Shown in pieces: positions 12,673 through 25,400 of a stretch of 64,000 nt of DNA (the stretch's first letter is position 1; each line of letters begins with the position of its first letter). A model generated the notes under the pieces. It was not told where the DNA came from, searched no databases, and saw only the letters and a list, made by a program, of their open reading frames with translations. The translations under genes were made by a program, and so were the position numbers. Source of the DNA: Ephydatia muelleri (taxonomy: Eukaryota > Porifera > Demospongiae > Spongillida > Spongillidae); NCBI GenBank assembly GCA_013339895.1, contig JABACO010000008.1, positions 3,737,490 through 3,801,489 of the forward strand. The letters run 5' to 3'.

Positions 12673-15102
12673 TCACAAAAAGGCTATAGAAGTGATGCAG
12701 ATTGAAGGTAATGCGTGGGTCCTCACCTTCGCAAAACATGGAAGGCTGAAAGCTGATCTGTGGACTTCAGGGGTGTAATACCTTAGCTTCATTTCCTTTG
12801 ACTCAAGTTCAGTTACTTTTCTCAAGGGCTCATCCAAAACAGTACCCTGGTAGCAGAAGTATAACACCACCAAGAACAAAAATACAATAAACTGAACTAA
12901 GACAAGCATAAATTTCAATGTTACTTAACAAAAAGATTATCCCTTAGTTGGGGTGATTTAACTGATTCTGTGTTAATTACTAAGTCGTTTCTGTTCATGT
13001 AATTTTAATAATAAATAGTTTCTAGTTAGTTGGCTTGTTTGTTTCTGCTGTGTGTCAATGTAATGATATGACTTGTATCAATAAATAATAAAAATAAGTG
13101 AGATAATCAAGTAAATTCATGGAAACTCTAAAAATGAACATTCTCTGTAAGCGACGTAGAATACGGACTACTTTTGGATAAATTAACTGTGCTGTAAATG
13201 TACTTTTGTTATCTTTCTTGATACCAAGTAAAATATAAGTCTACAAATGCAACATCATCTGCTATTATTTCTCTATCACTTGGATAGATGTATATGATAC
13301 AACTATATTGGGTAATGTTCAATGCACAATAAATTGACATTTCAATCATGGAAAAAAGTGAGTTTCTACGTTTCTTGCATTTATTGGAAAATAAAAGAAA
13401 GCGAATAAGCAGATACTCTGGCTAGCATATTTCCCTTACAGTCAGGGCTATACTGGTTAGGATATCTTTTCTTCAAGTGGGCAGCATTTTACTGATCTTC
13501 AATTTCTGAATTAGCTATACACTCTACCATTGACTGCAATCGGCAAGGACGTTGATAGTGTCATTCCGGGATAGGGAAGTTGAATAACTTGAAACTAGAG
13601 GGCTTTGAATATGTACAGGGTTTTGATAAAACTACTTAACCAGTTGCAACGATCTAAATCTAATTAAAGTTAATAGTATTTGCCTGAATGTGCTTATGTT
13701 ATTAATTTTATATATTATCAATTTTCATTAGTATTATTTTTATGTATTTTATCTTTGTCTTGTTAATTTACACTGTAATATATATAAAATAAATCACGTA
13801 ACAGTGCTGGCCATATCCTGTGTTATAATGTATATGTAAGTACTAGTTTCATATCCCCAGGTGGTTTAGTGAAGGATTGGACTGAAACGTACAGCCCGCC
13901 AGTAGGCCACAGCTATCGTGGTATTTTATGTCTATTCTGCAAACGAACAAGAACTTATATAATATTACACATGAATTGTTGGGGTTTCAAATAATTCATA
14001 TCATATTAAATATGAATGCCGGGTTATTACATGTATCTACTATGATTATTACTGCTACAACAGTAAACTATCAATGCAAGTACCCAGATACTTGAATTCC
14101 ACACCATTTTATGACTTGCATACATTCATTTAATTTTAGATACTGCAAGTGCTTCTATGTTGTTTATTTTTAATGTGTTTATACGCAAACGATTATTTTT
14201 CATTTCTGTAATAGGAAAGTATTACTAACACATTTATAACAAATAAAGCACAAAGTTAAGCTATAGCGTCATATTGTACACGAGTTACAACCATGGTTAG
14301 CCTTGATTAGAGAGCACAGGTCACCTTGTTTAGAAAAAACTTATGGAGTACTATTGTGCAAGAACAAGCCGTTTCATTTGTAACAAATATAAAGTCACAT
14401 ATTTTACTGATCTTATCCCATGGAACACCTTGCAGTGTCAAGCTAGAAAACAACGAAACACCCATAATTACATTCACATACCTGACTGGTGCTAGCAACA
14501 ATGAAACCCAGCTGTCCGCTTGGATAACTTGGAACACTTGCAAACCCATACTTCACAACTGGGAACAGATCTCTGATACTGCCCAGCGTCTTTTTAATAA
14601 AGTCCAAATGTAACCATTGGCACTCGGCTGCAGAGAATAGAATCCATAATTCCCGAATCATCTTACACATCTGTACATGTATACGGTGCAACCAATTACA
14701 GTGTACTACAATCAGCCTACAACTCAAGTAGCTTCCACCGACGATGGCTTCAAATGATCCATCCAACAATACATCAAGAATACGTGTACAAACTCCATGT
14801 CACGGATTTTACAATATAGCATGGTTGGGTCAATTGGGTGAATAATAATTGTACCGTAAGTACATAAATGTATCAGCCGCAAAGAAGAGGTCAGACAACA
14901 ACTTCACAGCTTCAACAAAATCAGTTATGCTATTCAGAATTATCTAACACACACAAATATCCTTCAGCAGAGATTTTGCTGAGCATGCAAACATGAATTG
15001 CTTGCTCAGTTCTGGAAATGGCAACTAGTGCCAATTGTATTGCGCAAAAGGGAACGCAAAAGACCTGTACGACTGTCTATCAGCTACCCATCAGACACAG
15101 GT

Positions 15103-15170
<68 letters not shown>

Positions 15171-17059
15171 TGTATGTATTTGGGGTACAATACATGACAA
15201 TTTGGCTGGTAGCCTAAGCACCCATTATGAAAGAGATAAAAAAGGTAAACCTCCATAATCAGTAAGCAATAATGCACTTTTCTATACACAGAGTGCATAT
15301 TTGACAAGGGAGGGAAGAGCTTTGAATGTTCACAGAGGGGGTTATGGCTGCTACTGCTAGCTGACAAATGAATAGTTTCTTTAATACCAGTGACTGCTGA
15401 AGTTTAAGTCTTATCCCAAGGCCTGTGCCACAACGCAAGTAATGTACAATCTAACCATCGTTGATGGACACACTATTGGGTGCGTTGTTGAGAGCAAATG
15501 ATATTGTCACATGCAGTTATACTGGTTAGTTGCAGACGGTTCAAATACAGTGTATGATGTAAAGTGAAAAATGGCATTGTGCTTGGCTTGTGCTTCAGTT
15601 CAGTTCAATCATTTTCAACACACACACAACATACTGTACATGTACATGACGAGGGTGTACAGAAATAATACATTTTGTAAACCCTTAGTGCTCTCCCCAT
15701 CATCAATTGCAACTGATAAATATGTTAAGGTACATGCATAAAGACTGCTTATGTCACATAACTTTTGCTCTTGTGTGCTGATTATATGGCTAACAAAATG
15801 ATACCGTAACACTTGTTTGAAGTATCACTGCCACTCCCCCAAGATATCCAGCCATCTGTAGTTGGTTGCTTTTGATTTTTCTTAAGTACACTCACATTTA
15901 CTGTACATAAGAACTAGGTAGAAGGTAGTACATTAGTGAATAGCTCATGAAAATCTTAGAACACCGTGTGGCCATCCTGTATGCTCTTTGCTAATACAAA
16001 ATGTATGCTTAGCCAGAACATGTTTCCTCTGCTGTACGGTAATGGACATACATGCACATGTGGTGTGCGGGAGATATGTACCTTGCAAGCACATAAGTCC
16101 TCCAGGCTTAAGCGCAAGCTTCACTCTTGCAAAGTAGTCTTTCTGAAACAGACACACAGCAGGACCTGCCGGAGACAGCATTGTCAACAATGCAAGACAG
16201 TGAAACACACACAGGGGCATCAGAGGTGGGCGGTGCATACCAACAGGGTCTGGGGCATCAGTGATGATGACGTCAAACTCGTTGTGGTGTGCGTCGATGT
16301 ACTCCATCCCATCCTGAAAGTGAATCTGGAGCCTTGGGTCGGATAGCCCAGAGGTCAGGTGAGGAAGATACCTCTTGCTCACTACGACCACTTGCTGCAG
16401 AGATGCAGCACAGATGCTAATGATCAAATGCCAGTCTACTTGCCCTTCCTACCTCGTCAATCTCACAGAGGTGAACGCTCTCCACACACTTGTGCTTCAG
16501 GACCTCCCTGACCATTCCTCCATCTCCGCCCCCCACCACTAGCACCTGGATGGATGCAATCAAAGCCCTTTTCAAAGCACACCATGCTTTGTGTAGCCGT
16601 GAACACATTACCTTCTTTGGATCAGGGTGGGAGAACAGAGGGATATGGGTGAGGGACTCGTGATAGGCAAACTCGTCTCTCTCGGTGCACTGGATGGCTC
16701 CATCCAACACAAGGACGTTGCCAAATGTTTTGCTGTGGAGGTAAGAGATGTCAGCAACATGTGAGGCAGAACAAACCAAACACACTTTCTTTACAACAGA
16801 TGCCAGTCTATTCTCCTGCTGTCAAGATGTCATCTGACACCAACCACATGTATGCATACACAAGGGCTGGTGTCATGATGTGGTGTGTGACCACACTATT
16901 TTACCTCCATCCATTCCCAATCACTTGCCTTTTAAATACGAGAATGCTTTGGTATTTGGACTGCTCCTGGCATAGAACCTCCTGCACCTCGAGCGACATG
17001 GACTGACCAGGCCACAACGAGCTGAGCTCAGAGAACCAGCCTTGACCAAGTGCATTCAT
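12673..17059 (-). CDS. SRM: Spermidine synthase
   Basis: Transfers an aminopropyl group from decarboxylated S-adenosylmethionine to putrescine, making spermidine in the cytosol. Seven exons join in frame: 17059-16929, 16732-16612, 16545-16453, 16394-16241, 16165-16082, 14627-14482, 12846-12673. They total 903 nt, so 300 residues, against 302 in human. Family hallmarks in order: [13 protein letters not shown] near the start, YGNV-type [20 protein letters not shown], the nucleotide-binding [24 protein letters not shown], the catalytic-loop [35 protein letters not shown], and a C-terminal [16 protein letters not shown]. The ATG at 17059 gives MNALGQGWF, directly before the conserved core. Intron 1 uses a GC donor (AAAAG|GCAAGT at 16929/16928). 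Intron sizes range from 66 bp to about 1.6 kb. It converges with the receptor gene and diverges from IFT74. Confidence 0.95.
15102..15168. repeat. (CA)n microsatellite
   Basis: About 33 CA units in an intron of the spermidine synthase gene. It creates spurious TH-rich and CV-rich open frames. Confidence 0.95.
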
Positions 17060-17845
17060 CTGTCGAAAAATGACTCTCGCTGATGTCTTTTAGAAGCACA
17101 CACACACAGCAAACACACACAACTCGTTTCGGCCTTAGGAGTGAACGGGCGTCAGCCTTCGCTTTGGGGTCACTGTATCCCATAATGGCCACGTGAACAT
17201 GTCCACCCACCTCCCGCCAATAGACAGGCACTTATATTGCACGAGGTAGTCCCGACTAGTCCTACGCTAAAAACAGATCTACCAGAGCTCTACTGTAGCA
17301 TCACATCTACTCAAGTTTTCATTTACTATACAGCCCAGTGAAATTTTAAGATATACAAAGTGGCTAACTATAATAGAGCTACAGCTTACCTCTGTGTCTT
17401 GTATTACTGCAGAATCTGGATATCGTTGCTTGCTAGCTAGCAGATATTAAGTTTAATTGCTAGTGATAACAATATAATATAATATGGCCTCATAGATAAT
17501 TGCAGCCGCGTCGCGCAGGCGCCACGCCTCCAAGCGTTTAGATTGCTACAGGTGTATGTAGAACTGTGATATGCAAAGCTCAAAGCCCCCCTCCCCCCCC
17601 CCCTCCCCCCCCCTCCCCCCCCCCCCCCCCCCCCCCCCCAATCTTATAATAGGCCTCCCATGCTTGTATGTCTTGGCCCCAGACTCACCGGACGAACAAT
17701 TACATTTCCATAGATACGGTTGTCATAGCAGTTTTGTCAACTATTATTATTCCATTTGGTGCAAACCTACGAAATCGAACCTCAATGTAAGCAATCTTTA
17801 TATCTCTGGTGTTTCGCGGTGAACGCTTTATTGCTGTTTTTTTAG
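17060..17845. promoter_or_regulatory. Divergent intergenic region, spermidine synthase / IFT74
   Basis: Under 0.8 kb separates the spermidine synthase start codon (minus, 17059) from the first IFT74 exon I can support (plus, 17846). It should hold both 5' UTRs and promoters, plus the still unseen IFT74 start exon. It contains a GC-rich patch (GCAGCCGCGTCGCGCAGGCG, 17501-17520) and a run of C broken by T (17587-17639). I see no clear TATA box. Confidence 0.45.
17587..17639. repeat. Poly-C tract
   Basis: A low-complexity run of C with a few T. The proline-rich ORF over it (17571-17822) is an artefact. Confidence 0.95.
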
Positions 17846-18093
17846 GTGTGCCTACGCTCCTCCCGGTACGGGTAGACGAAGGTTGCCCACTGGCGGGGGC
17901 AAGCCTCCGCCCAATAGATTGACTACAGGTAGGCCTAATTATAGCACGGACAAAATGTCTGTGTGCTTGCGTGCGTGCGTGCATGTTTTCACGTGCATGT
18001 GTGTGTATGTCGGTGCATGTGTGTTATGTACATATGCTTAGCACGGAACCTGTAACACGAATTTTCTCCATTTCTTTCAGGAGCTGCAATAGT

Positions 18094-18177
<84 letters not shown>

Positions 18178-21100
18178 GGTGTGCTTGTACCGTTCTCTTG
18201 CGGCTCTTCACAGGGAGCTCCCGTGCCCAGGCCTGGTACAAGGAGTGGGGTAGGAGGTGAGTTGACTGTGGGGATGGAATGAGGGGAGGGGGGGAGGGGG
18301 AAGGGGGTAACATACAAACCTGGATACCATGTCCAGTGCAAATGGCTACAGTTTGTAGTTATGTGTGATCCAGCCATTCCACTGCGTGCAGATAATAAAG
18401 TTCCAGCCATATCATCTATTACAGCACTTGGTGCCCAGATCAAGGTTGCTGATAGGCCAGTGACCCAACAAGGACTTGGTGGTGCGAGGATTGGTACTGC
18501 AATGGCCAGAGGTCAGTCGTGTTTCCCTTCGTGTGTGGATCTGGTGCAATGATGTCATACGTATTTAGGACCGATGAGGCAGGTGCAAGACAAGACATAC
18601 TACTTGGGAGTGTTGAGGTACATTGGTGTGCTGTTATCTGATCTGCAATGCAGGCACATCAAGTATAGGATTAATTTGTTGCACAAGAGAAATACGTTTG
18701 TGTCCATACAGTGACATACAAATTAATGTAATGTTTCCTGTGCCTACTGCTATGCAGGAGCAAGATACAGGAGCTAACTTCAGAAAACCAGAAGCTGTCT
18801 AAAGAGATTGAGCTCTACAATCAAGAGAATTCCACTTATTTGACGTATGAGAAAAGGTGAGTGCTTTAAATTGCACATAGTTACATGTAGTAACTTGTCA
18901 TACTACTGTTATGCTCGTGTTCATGTATATGTGCATTTAGGTAACATAAAAGTAATGCGCAACTGTATTTTATGTAATGCTCAGGGCTGAAACACTGGCT
19001 GCAGAAATTAAAGAACTGCAGAAAGAAATGGCAGACTACAACACTGTAAGCATTGCTTGTCCAATGTAGATGTCAGGTGATGAAATCATTGTGTGTATTT
19101 TGCATTACAGCTGATGGACAAACTGAACACAGATACAGATGTTGCTGCCATCATGGCTGACTTTACAGCAGTAAGGATGTGTGGAATGTACAGGTGTACT
19201 ATGCATGCATGTGCATAGTGTACATCTATGTAGGCCATGTGCATACACTTCTCAGGTATATGCAGTCTGCACTTTTGAAACACGCTCATGCTCTGATGCA
19301 TGTATACAATAACCCACTATATGTGGTACAGAAATGCAGGCATTTGATATGAAGGTCCCATATTCATAGGTGCACATGTACACCTGTACGAATGGATTTG
19401 CAGGTTGATATGCATTTCCTGTGATAAATCGTGTATTTATTATTTATAAGGCTTTAGACACCTCTGTCCCTCAATGTCTGCCATGGTATATAATGACTAT
19501 GCTGTATTCACTTCTGCTTGTATACTCTCCCATCTAGCTCCAGATGCAGAACAACTTGGAAGCAAAGAACATTGACGTTTTGTTTGCTGAGCGTCATGAG
19601 TGAGTTGAACAGCACAGCATACTGGAGATACCTGTCCCCTACTCTTGTTTATAGCAAAGAGGCCCAAGCTCAAACACTGCAGGCAGAGATCGAGAAGCAA
19701 AAGCAGGCTGCGGAGAACACTATTAGCAGCATGGTAGGTGGAATGGACATAGTTGGTGGCCATATTTACGTTCCATGTACCCAATCCTGTGGGGTGTGGT
19801 AGAGTCCTGCTGCCCTAGAGAGGTATCAAGAATTAAAGGTGGAGAACGCCAAAATTAAAAAGGTACATGTATATGCGTGCTTGTTAAAGGATTTATGCAC
19901 CAACACACATAGTGTGATCCATCTTGCTCTTGTGTATGGGTCTTTACTGGTACATATACATGTACTGCAGTTGTGATAAACCACTTGCAATGCAATGGAT
20001 CTTGACCATGCTTAGATGGGTCTTAGCTATGCAGCTTGATGTGTTTACAGTTCACTCACGTCTAAACAGGAGTTGGAAGAGCAGCAAGCAGCTCTGAACA
20101 GTGTCAATGCCAAGGTTGATTCTCTGCAAGAAGAGATGTCCTCTTCTGAAATGAAGCAAACTGTTAAGCACTCTGTTGCTTTATGTCAAGTAAATATTGA
20201 CACCTCCTCTCCCCTTCCCCCCCACCCCCCCCCTTGTCCCCTCATCTGTGGCTTGTCCAGGCATATAGGCTGCACCAGCAGCTGGCAGAGGTGCTGGAGA
20301 AGAGGGATGAGTGGAGGGAGAAGGACAAGGAGACTCCCCAGGAAGAGCGCGAGAGGCTCCTCAGGCAGGTCAAAGCCGACAACCAAGAGATCGCCAACCT
20401 CCAGAAGAAGTGGGCTGGTAGATAAAAGTGTTGTGGTCGTGTGACGTTAGAGATGGATTTGTGTAGGACTACAGAGTTACAGGACCAGCTTTCGGCTGTG
20501 GGTGAGCGTATTCGGCAAGCCGATGCTGACCTTGAGGAGTCCAAGGGAGAGAAGACCCAAAAGTACAAAGATCTGAGGAAGCGAGGAGAGTGACATAAAT
20601 GGTAACTTTCATTCCTCACTTCTGCTATTGGCATTCCTTTCACAAACCTTTGCTTTACATCCTCCTACATTTATCACTCACACACACACACTAACACACA
20701 AACACAAAAAAATGACTAAAAATAAAAATTTCTTGCTGTTGTAGAATTTCTAGGCACATTTGAAGAGAGCAAAAACTTGAACAGGTATGGGAGTATGGAT
20801 CAGGCTCGGGGTGGGGACGCGATTGGAGACCATATTATTGTGGTGTGGTGATTGTGTATACATGTATGTTGCTTTAAGCTTAGACTATCTATCTAGGAGC
20901 GAGCTCTCAATCTTGAATCCAACATTGTGGCCATCTTGGCACACATCAGTCAGGTGAGAGTGGTGAATGCATTTAGTTGCAAAGATCACACCACATGTCT
21001 GGCGTGTAGAGTATGAAGCAGTCACAGCACCTGCCATCAGTAGACCAGTTTGAAACAATGCAGGTAAGGTGAAATGTGCAGAGAGAGAAGTAGTGAATGC

Positions 21101-22305
21101 ATTCCACATCTCTGCTATGATTTAGGCTGATCTGGATTTCAAGAAGAAAGAAATGGAAAAGTCAGAAGCAACCACACAGGTCCTTGAGACTGGTGAGATA
21201 AAGTGCTACCTTAGAAAGTCCCACTGGAATGTATGCTCTCGACCTTCACTTTCAGAGAATATAAAGTTGCAAATGGAGGTGGTCAAGGTCCAAGAAGTAT
21301 GTTTCACATGGGGTTATCTGGATGTCCCTTATACTTATTTTGGTACACCATTAGCTGGATGGCAAGATCACCAAGGAACTGAGTAGTCTCAAAGAAAGCA
21401 TTGCTACAATGACGCATGTAAGTGCTCACTATTTGTTGGTGTTTCATTACTTGTGAGCATGAAATCTATTGTTTTGTTTTTTGTTGTTGTTTGGTAGGAA
21501 ATTGAAGTCTTCAGTGATCTTGCACATCTGCAAGAAGTAGAGGAAAACAAACGAAAGGTACTTCAATTTCTTACCACAACTTCGACTAAAGGTGTTTTAA
21601 TCTCAGGAGCTGGCAGTGGAGAGCGAGAAACTTTCCTTGCAGCGAGAAGCTTCCAAGCAACGTATGTCACTGTGTCTTTATACATCACAATCACTGTGTT
21701 GCTTCGCAGTTGTGAATATGAAAATAATAGTACTACTATTGTATTTACCGCATGTTTACAAGCTAATTGATGTACTTTACATGTTGTTTTCGTTTTCGAA
21801 GCAGTTACTCTGGTCAATGGCATGCCATAAGTTAATTAATCGATCCTCAATTTTGCCTTTTACATCGATGTTACAGATTTTCATTTTGTGTATAAAAAAT
21901 AAATAAATGCAGGCACTGAAGCACTTGCACAGGAGTATGAATCAGCAAAGGTGCAGCTTGAAGAGAACGACACATTCTCTCAGGTACTGAGTACTCCATG
22001 TGCTTGCTAATGTAGCATGCTCCACCCCTCACACCCCCATAGTTACGCAACCTGGAAAAGAAATGTGAGCATCACGAATTGAACAACTTTGCCATGAAAG
22101 ACTGTATCCTCATTTGATGATAATTAGAGGCTCCTCCCACCACCACCCTTGCATGGGTTACCTTTGGAGCCTTAACTCCCCAAAACTAGTCATAGCTGCC
22201 AGGCAAAGTGAAGGAAACTACAAGCTAATAGCACAGGATGTTCTATCCATGATGACTGAATACAACACAGTGTTGTGTCAACAGTCTGTGGCAAGATCTG
22301 CTTGA
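17846..22305 (+). CDS. IFT74: Intraflagellar transport protein 74
   Basis: IFT74 pairs with IFT81 in the IFT-B core, and the two N-termini bind tubulin for cilium assembly. Supported exons include 17846-17928, 18081-18091 (11 nt), 18214-18256, 18392 or 18425 to 18511, 18569-18617, 18758-18856, 18985-19045, 19111-19170, 19538-19599, 19655-19733, 19803-19862, 20070-20189, 20261-20417, 20475-~20593, and more to the TGA at 22305. Hallmarks: a basic Gly/Pro-rich N-terminus, then [52 protein letters not shown] and, near the end, NNFAMKDFIA. All match vertebrate IFT74 in order, and the rest is coiled coil. The start codon exon was not found. The junction after the exon ending near 20593 does not resolve in frame with a canonical donor. 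An AATAAA lies at about 22436, overlapping the 3' end of ATAD3 on the other strand. Confidence 0.92.
18098..18176. repeat. (GT)n microsatellite at a splice donor
   Basis: About 39 GT units that follow directly on the donor (GTAAGTGTGTG, from 18092) of the IFT74 microexon. The repeat fills most of the 122-bp intron 18092-18213. Confidence 0.95.
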
Positions 22306-22471
22306 GTGCAACTGCAGCTTTTTCAACCAACTGGATCAATTTTTATGCATTATATAGACACGTAAACATATCTTTGATTTATAATTTAGCTGTGTACAAC
22401 ACAAGTATGCATTTTGCACAAAACTAGTCTCGGAAATAAAGATGACAAAACTGTGAAATGCTCTCTTCAGA

Positions 22472-25400
22472 CTAACTCTTGTCCTCATGCCAAACAGCCT
22501 TCTGTTTGTGCTGCTCCATCATATTGCTCACACACTCGTCAATCATTGCCTCTGTCAGCACACCATCTTGTGAACCGTATGCTCTTGCCTGGACAAGAGA
22601 ATGTATGATATGCCAATTACCATGCCAACCACTGGTCACAAATACCCTGAAAAATGGTCTAGATTCAAATGTTAATAATTTGGGAATCGAAATAAAATGC
22701 TTATAAGTTACTGGTACATGGTGTAGATGATGTGCATATGTAAGGTCCACCTGCACCTGAATTGGTCCTCAGGCACCCAGGTTGTACAAGTACATTGGCC
22801 ATGATGTAAATACTAATAACTTATGATTATTAGTGCTTCGATACATTGTACCTGCACGTACACTTTTTCATCTACACTGTGCACGTATGCCAAAAGCTAT
22901 CATGCAAACAATACACTGTATTTATCGATAGGTTTGTGGATTGATTCAGATAGGCCTAGTAAAGTGTCATGTAGTGCTGATGGGCTCATGCAGGGATTTA
23001 CAAGAGCAGTCTCTCAAGTCATGGGATTGTTGGTTGCTTCTGCAATAAGTTTGCTTATCCTTGCATGCAGAGGGGCGGAATTGTTTCTACTCCTATGTTT
23101 ATCTCTTGTGAAACACTGCCTCAGTGATGAAGGTGTTATGTAACAATGGTAAATGTATGTTGAAAAACCTTTATTTCCACACTGGACATGTACAGTGTAG
23201 CATGGTTTATACGCAGGTGAGCAACATGTACAAAACAGCATAACTACTGTTAAGTTGTGCAGCTATGACAACACATGCCTTGGTATAAACGATTACTTCA
23301 ACCTACCTGCCAGGCCACAGCCAACTTCGATATTTCTCTTCCAGAAAATCCTTCTATTTGTCCTGCAATCTTCTTAAACTTCTCTTCCCAATTCACTTCA
23401 GTCGGGAGAGGAATTTTCCTGCAATGGTACAAAGTACACAACAATGCAATATACAATGACTCTGCTGAAGTCTTAGACTTTTCATTTTTTTTTTTTTTTT
23501 TTTAAACAAGATGTTCATTAGACCTCATGGCTTGCTAGCCAAATCTCTTGATACTGTATTTGTATGTCACACACATTGTTAAATTTGAAGGTTTGATTAC
23601 CATGAATACAATATTCTTACACGCACTATCGATTATTGATTTTGTCTGCTGTACAGTACATGTAAATAGACAATTAGAAAATTGCACCAGGATAGCAGAG
23701 ACTAAAGATATCAAGGTATGTAGTTTGCAGGTGAAATGTATGACTAAAGATTGAATTCCATAAACTGGATGAACAAAAAACAAACAAGCCCACCAAGAAG
23801 TGATGGACAGTTTCCCTGCCTGCCTTATCAGCCCTCAAACTACATGTAGCTAGATTATATGGCAATCCAAACATGCTTTGTACAGAGACGACATAAAAGC
23901 CACTGGTCACCATACCTGCTTTTGAAAATAGCAATCATACATGTACATGCAGTAGTTAAGTACTGCAAATTAGAATAAATAACTTAATAGTGATGCATGT
24001 CCTACCCCTCCATCCATATGTGTAGTGATGCATGTCCTACCCCTCCATCCATATGTGTAGTGATGCATGTCCTACCCCTCCATCCATATGTGTAGTGATG
24101 CATGTCCTACCCCTCCATCCATATGTGTAGTGATGCATGTCCTACCCCTCCATCCATATGTGTAGTGATGCATGTCCTACCCTTCCATCCCCTTACCTTG
24201 GCCTCTTCCACCAGCTGATGCGAGGAGGGTCAATCACATAGAGACTGAAGTACAGCTTCAGCATACGAAGCCTCTCTTCTCTCCCAGGGAGATCAAACTT
24301 TACGAGATCATCCAAACGGTCATTAATAGCCCAGTCAAACTGGTCAGGCAGGTTACTTGCAAGCACCAGCATAAACCTTGACGGAGGTTAAACATCATTA
24401 AACACCAACCCAATGCATGGTTCATAGTACGGATACTAGTACTGTAACATACTGACATTAACTGTGTTGTGGGCATTGGCTATAATTGTGGTATTGTGAG
24501 GAATAAGCGTTTCCACGTTGGGGGGAAAAGTTCTTTGTAAACAACTTCTGCGAATTTGATGAGTAACAAAACCTTTCCTCTGAAAATGTGTTGCTCAAAC
24601 CAAAAATGGTAATAGTCAGGTAAAAAGTGGCTTCACTTCACTTTGTTTATCTAAACTGTTAACGTTTTTGTAGTCAACAACACAGTGTTCAGAGGAAAAG
24701 ATTTTAGCATGTCAATTTTGTGGAAGTTGTTCACAAACAACGTTTTCCTGCAACACGGAAACGCTCATTCCTCACTATACCACAATAACTGGCTTCACCA
24801 GCAAGAGAGCTAACACATATCTGCTCAGTTCATAAAATTTGAATGAGACCGTTGTCTGAAATACAGGGATTGATTTTACTTATTTGACACAAACCTTAGT
24901 GCACACATGAGGTTGCCCTAATTGTGAACACCTTGTACACAACTGCTATGAAACCTCTCAAATCATGTGCACAGATGATTTCAACACACTATCCTACATG
25001 TACAAAACACTAATCACTACAAGCTAACAATAAACCATGGAAGCTGCTCATCAAATGAATAAATACTCTAAATAAATACTGTACTTACAAGTACAAATCA
25101 TGCAAGACGAAGTTCTTACCTTCTTGAGGTCTCTCCAGTGCGATAAAGAAATGCATTCAATGCGCTCCTCAAATCTTCAGTCATCGCAATCTAAGTGAAG
25201 GTACAGTACCTGAGTGAAGCATCAAATCCTAATGGAGGTGCACACCTGCTTCCTCTTCCGTAGAAAAGCATCAGCCTCATCCACAAACAGAATGACACTG
25301 TAACGGATGACATATGTGAGGAGGCACAGTAATACTGCAATATCAGCTAGTGCTCAGAACTCTTTGCTTGTTCCAAATGAAGTGAAATTAATGGCAAGAG

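Noticed and set aside
15035..15258. His/Thr-rich ORF
   Set aside because: Translation of a CA microsatellite.
17571..17822. Proline-rich ORF as IFT74 start
   Set aside because: Translates the poly-C tract; no donor joins it in frame to the supported exon at 17846.
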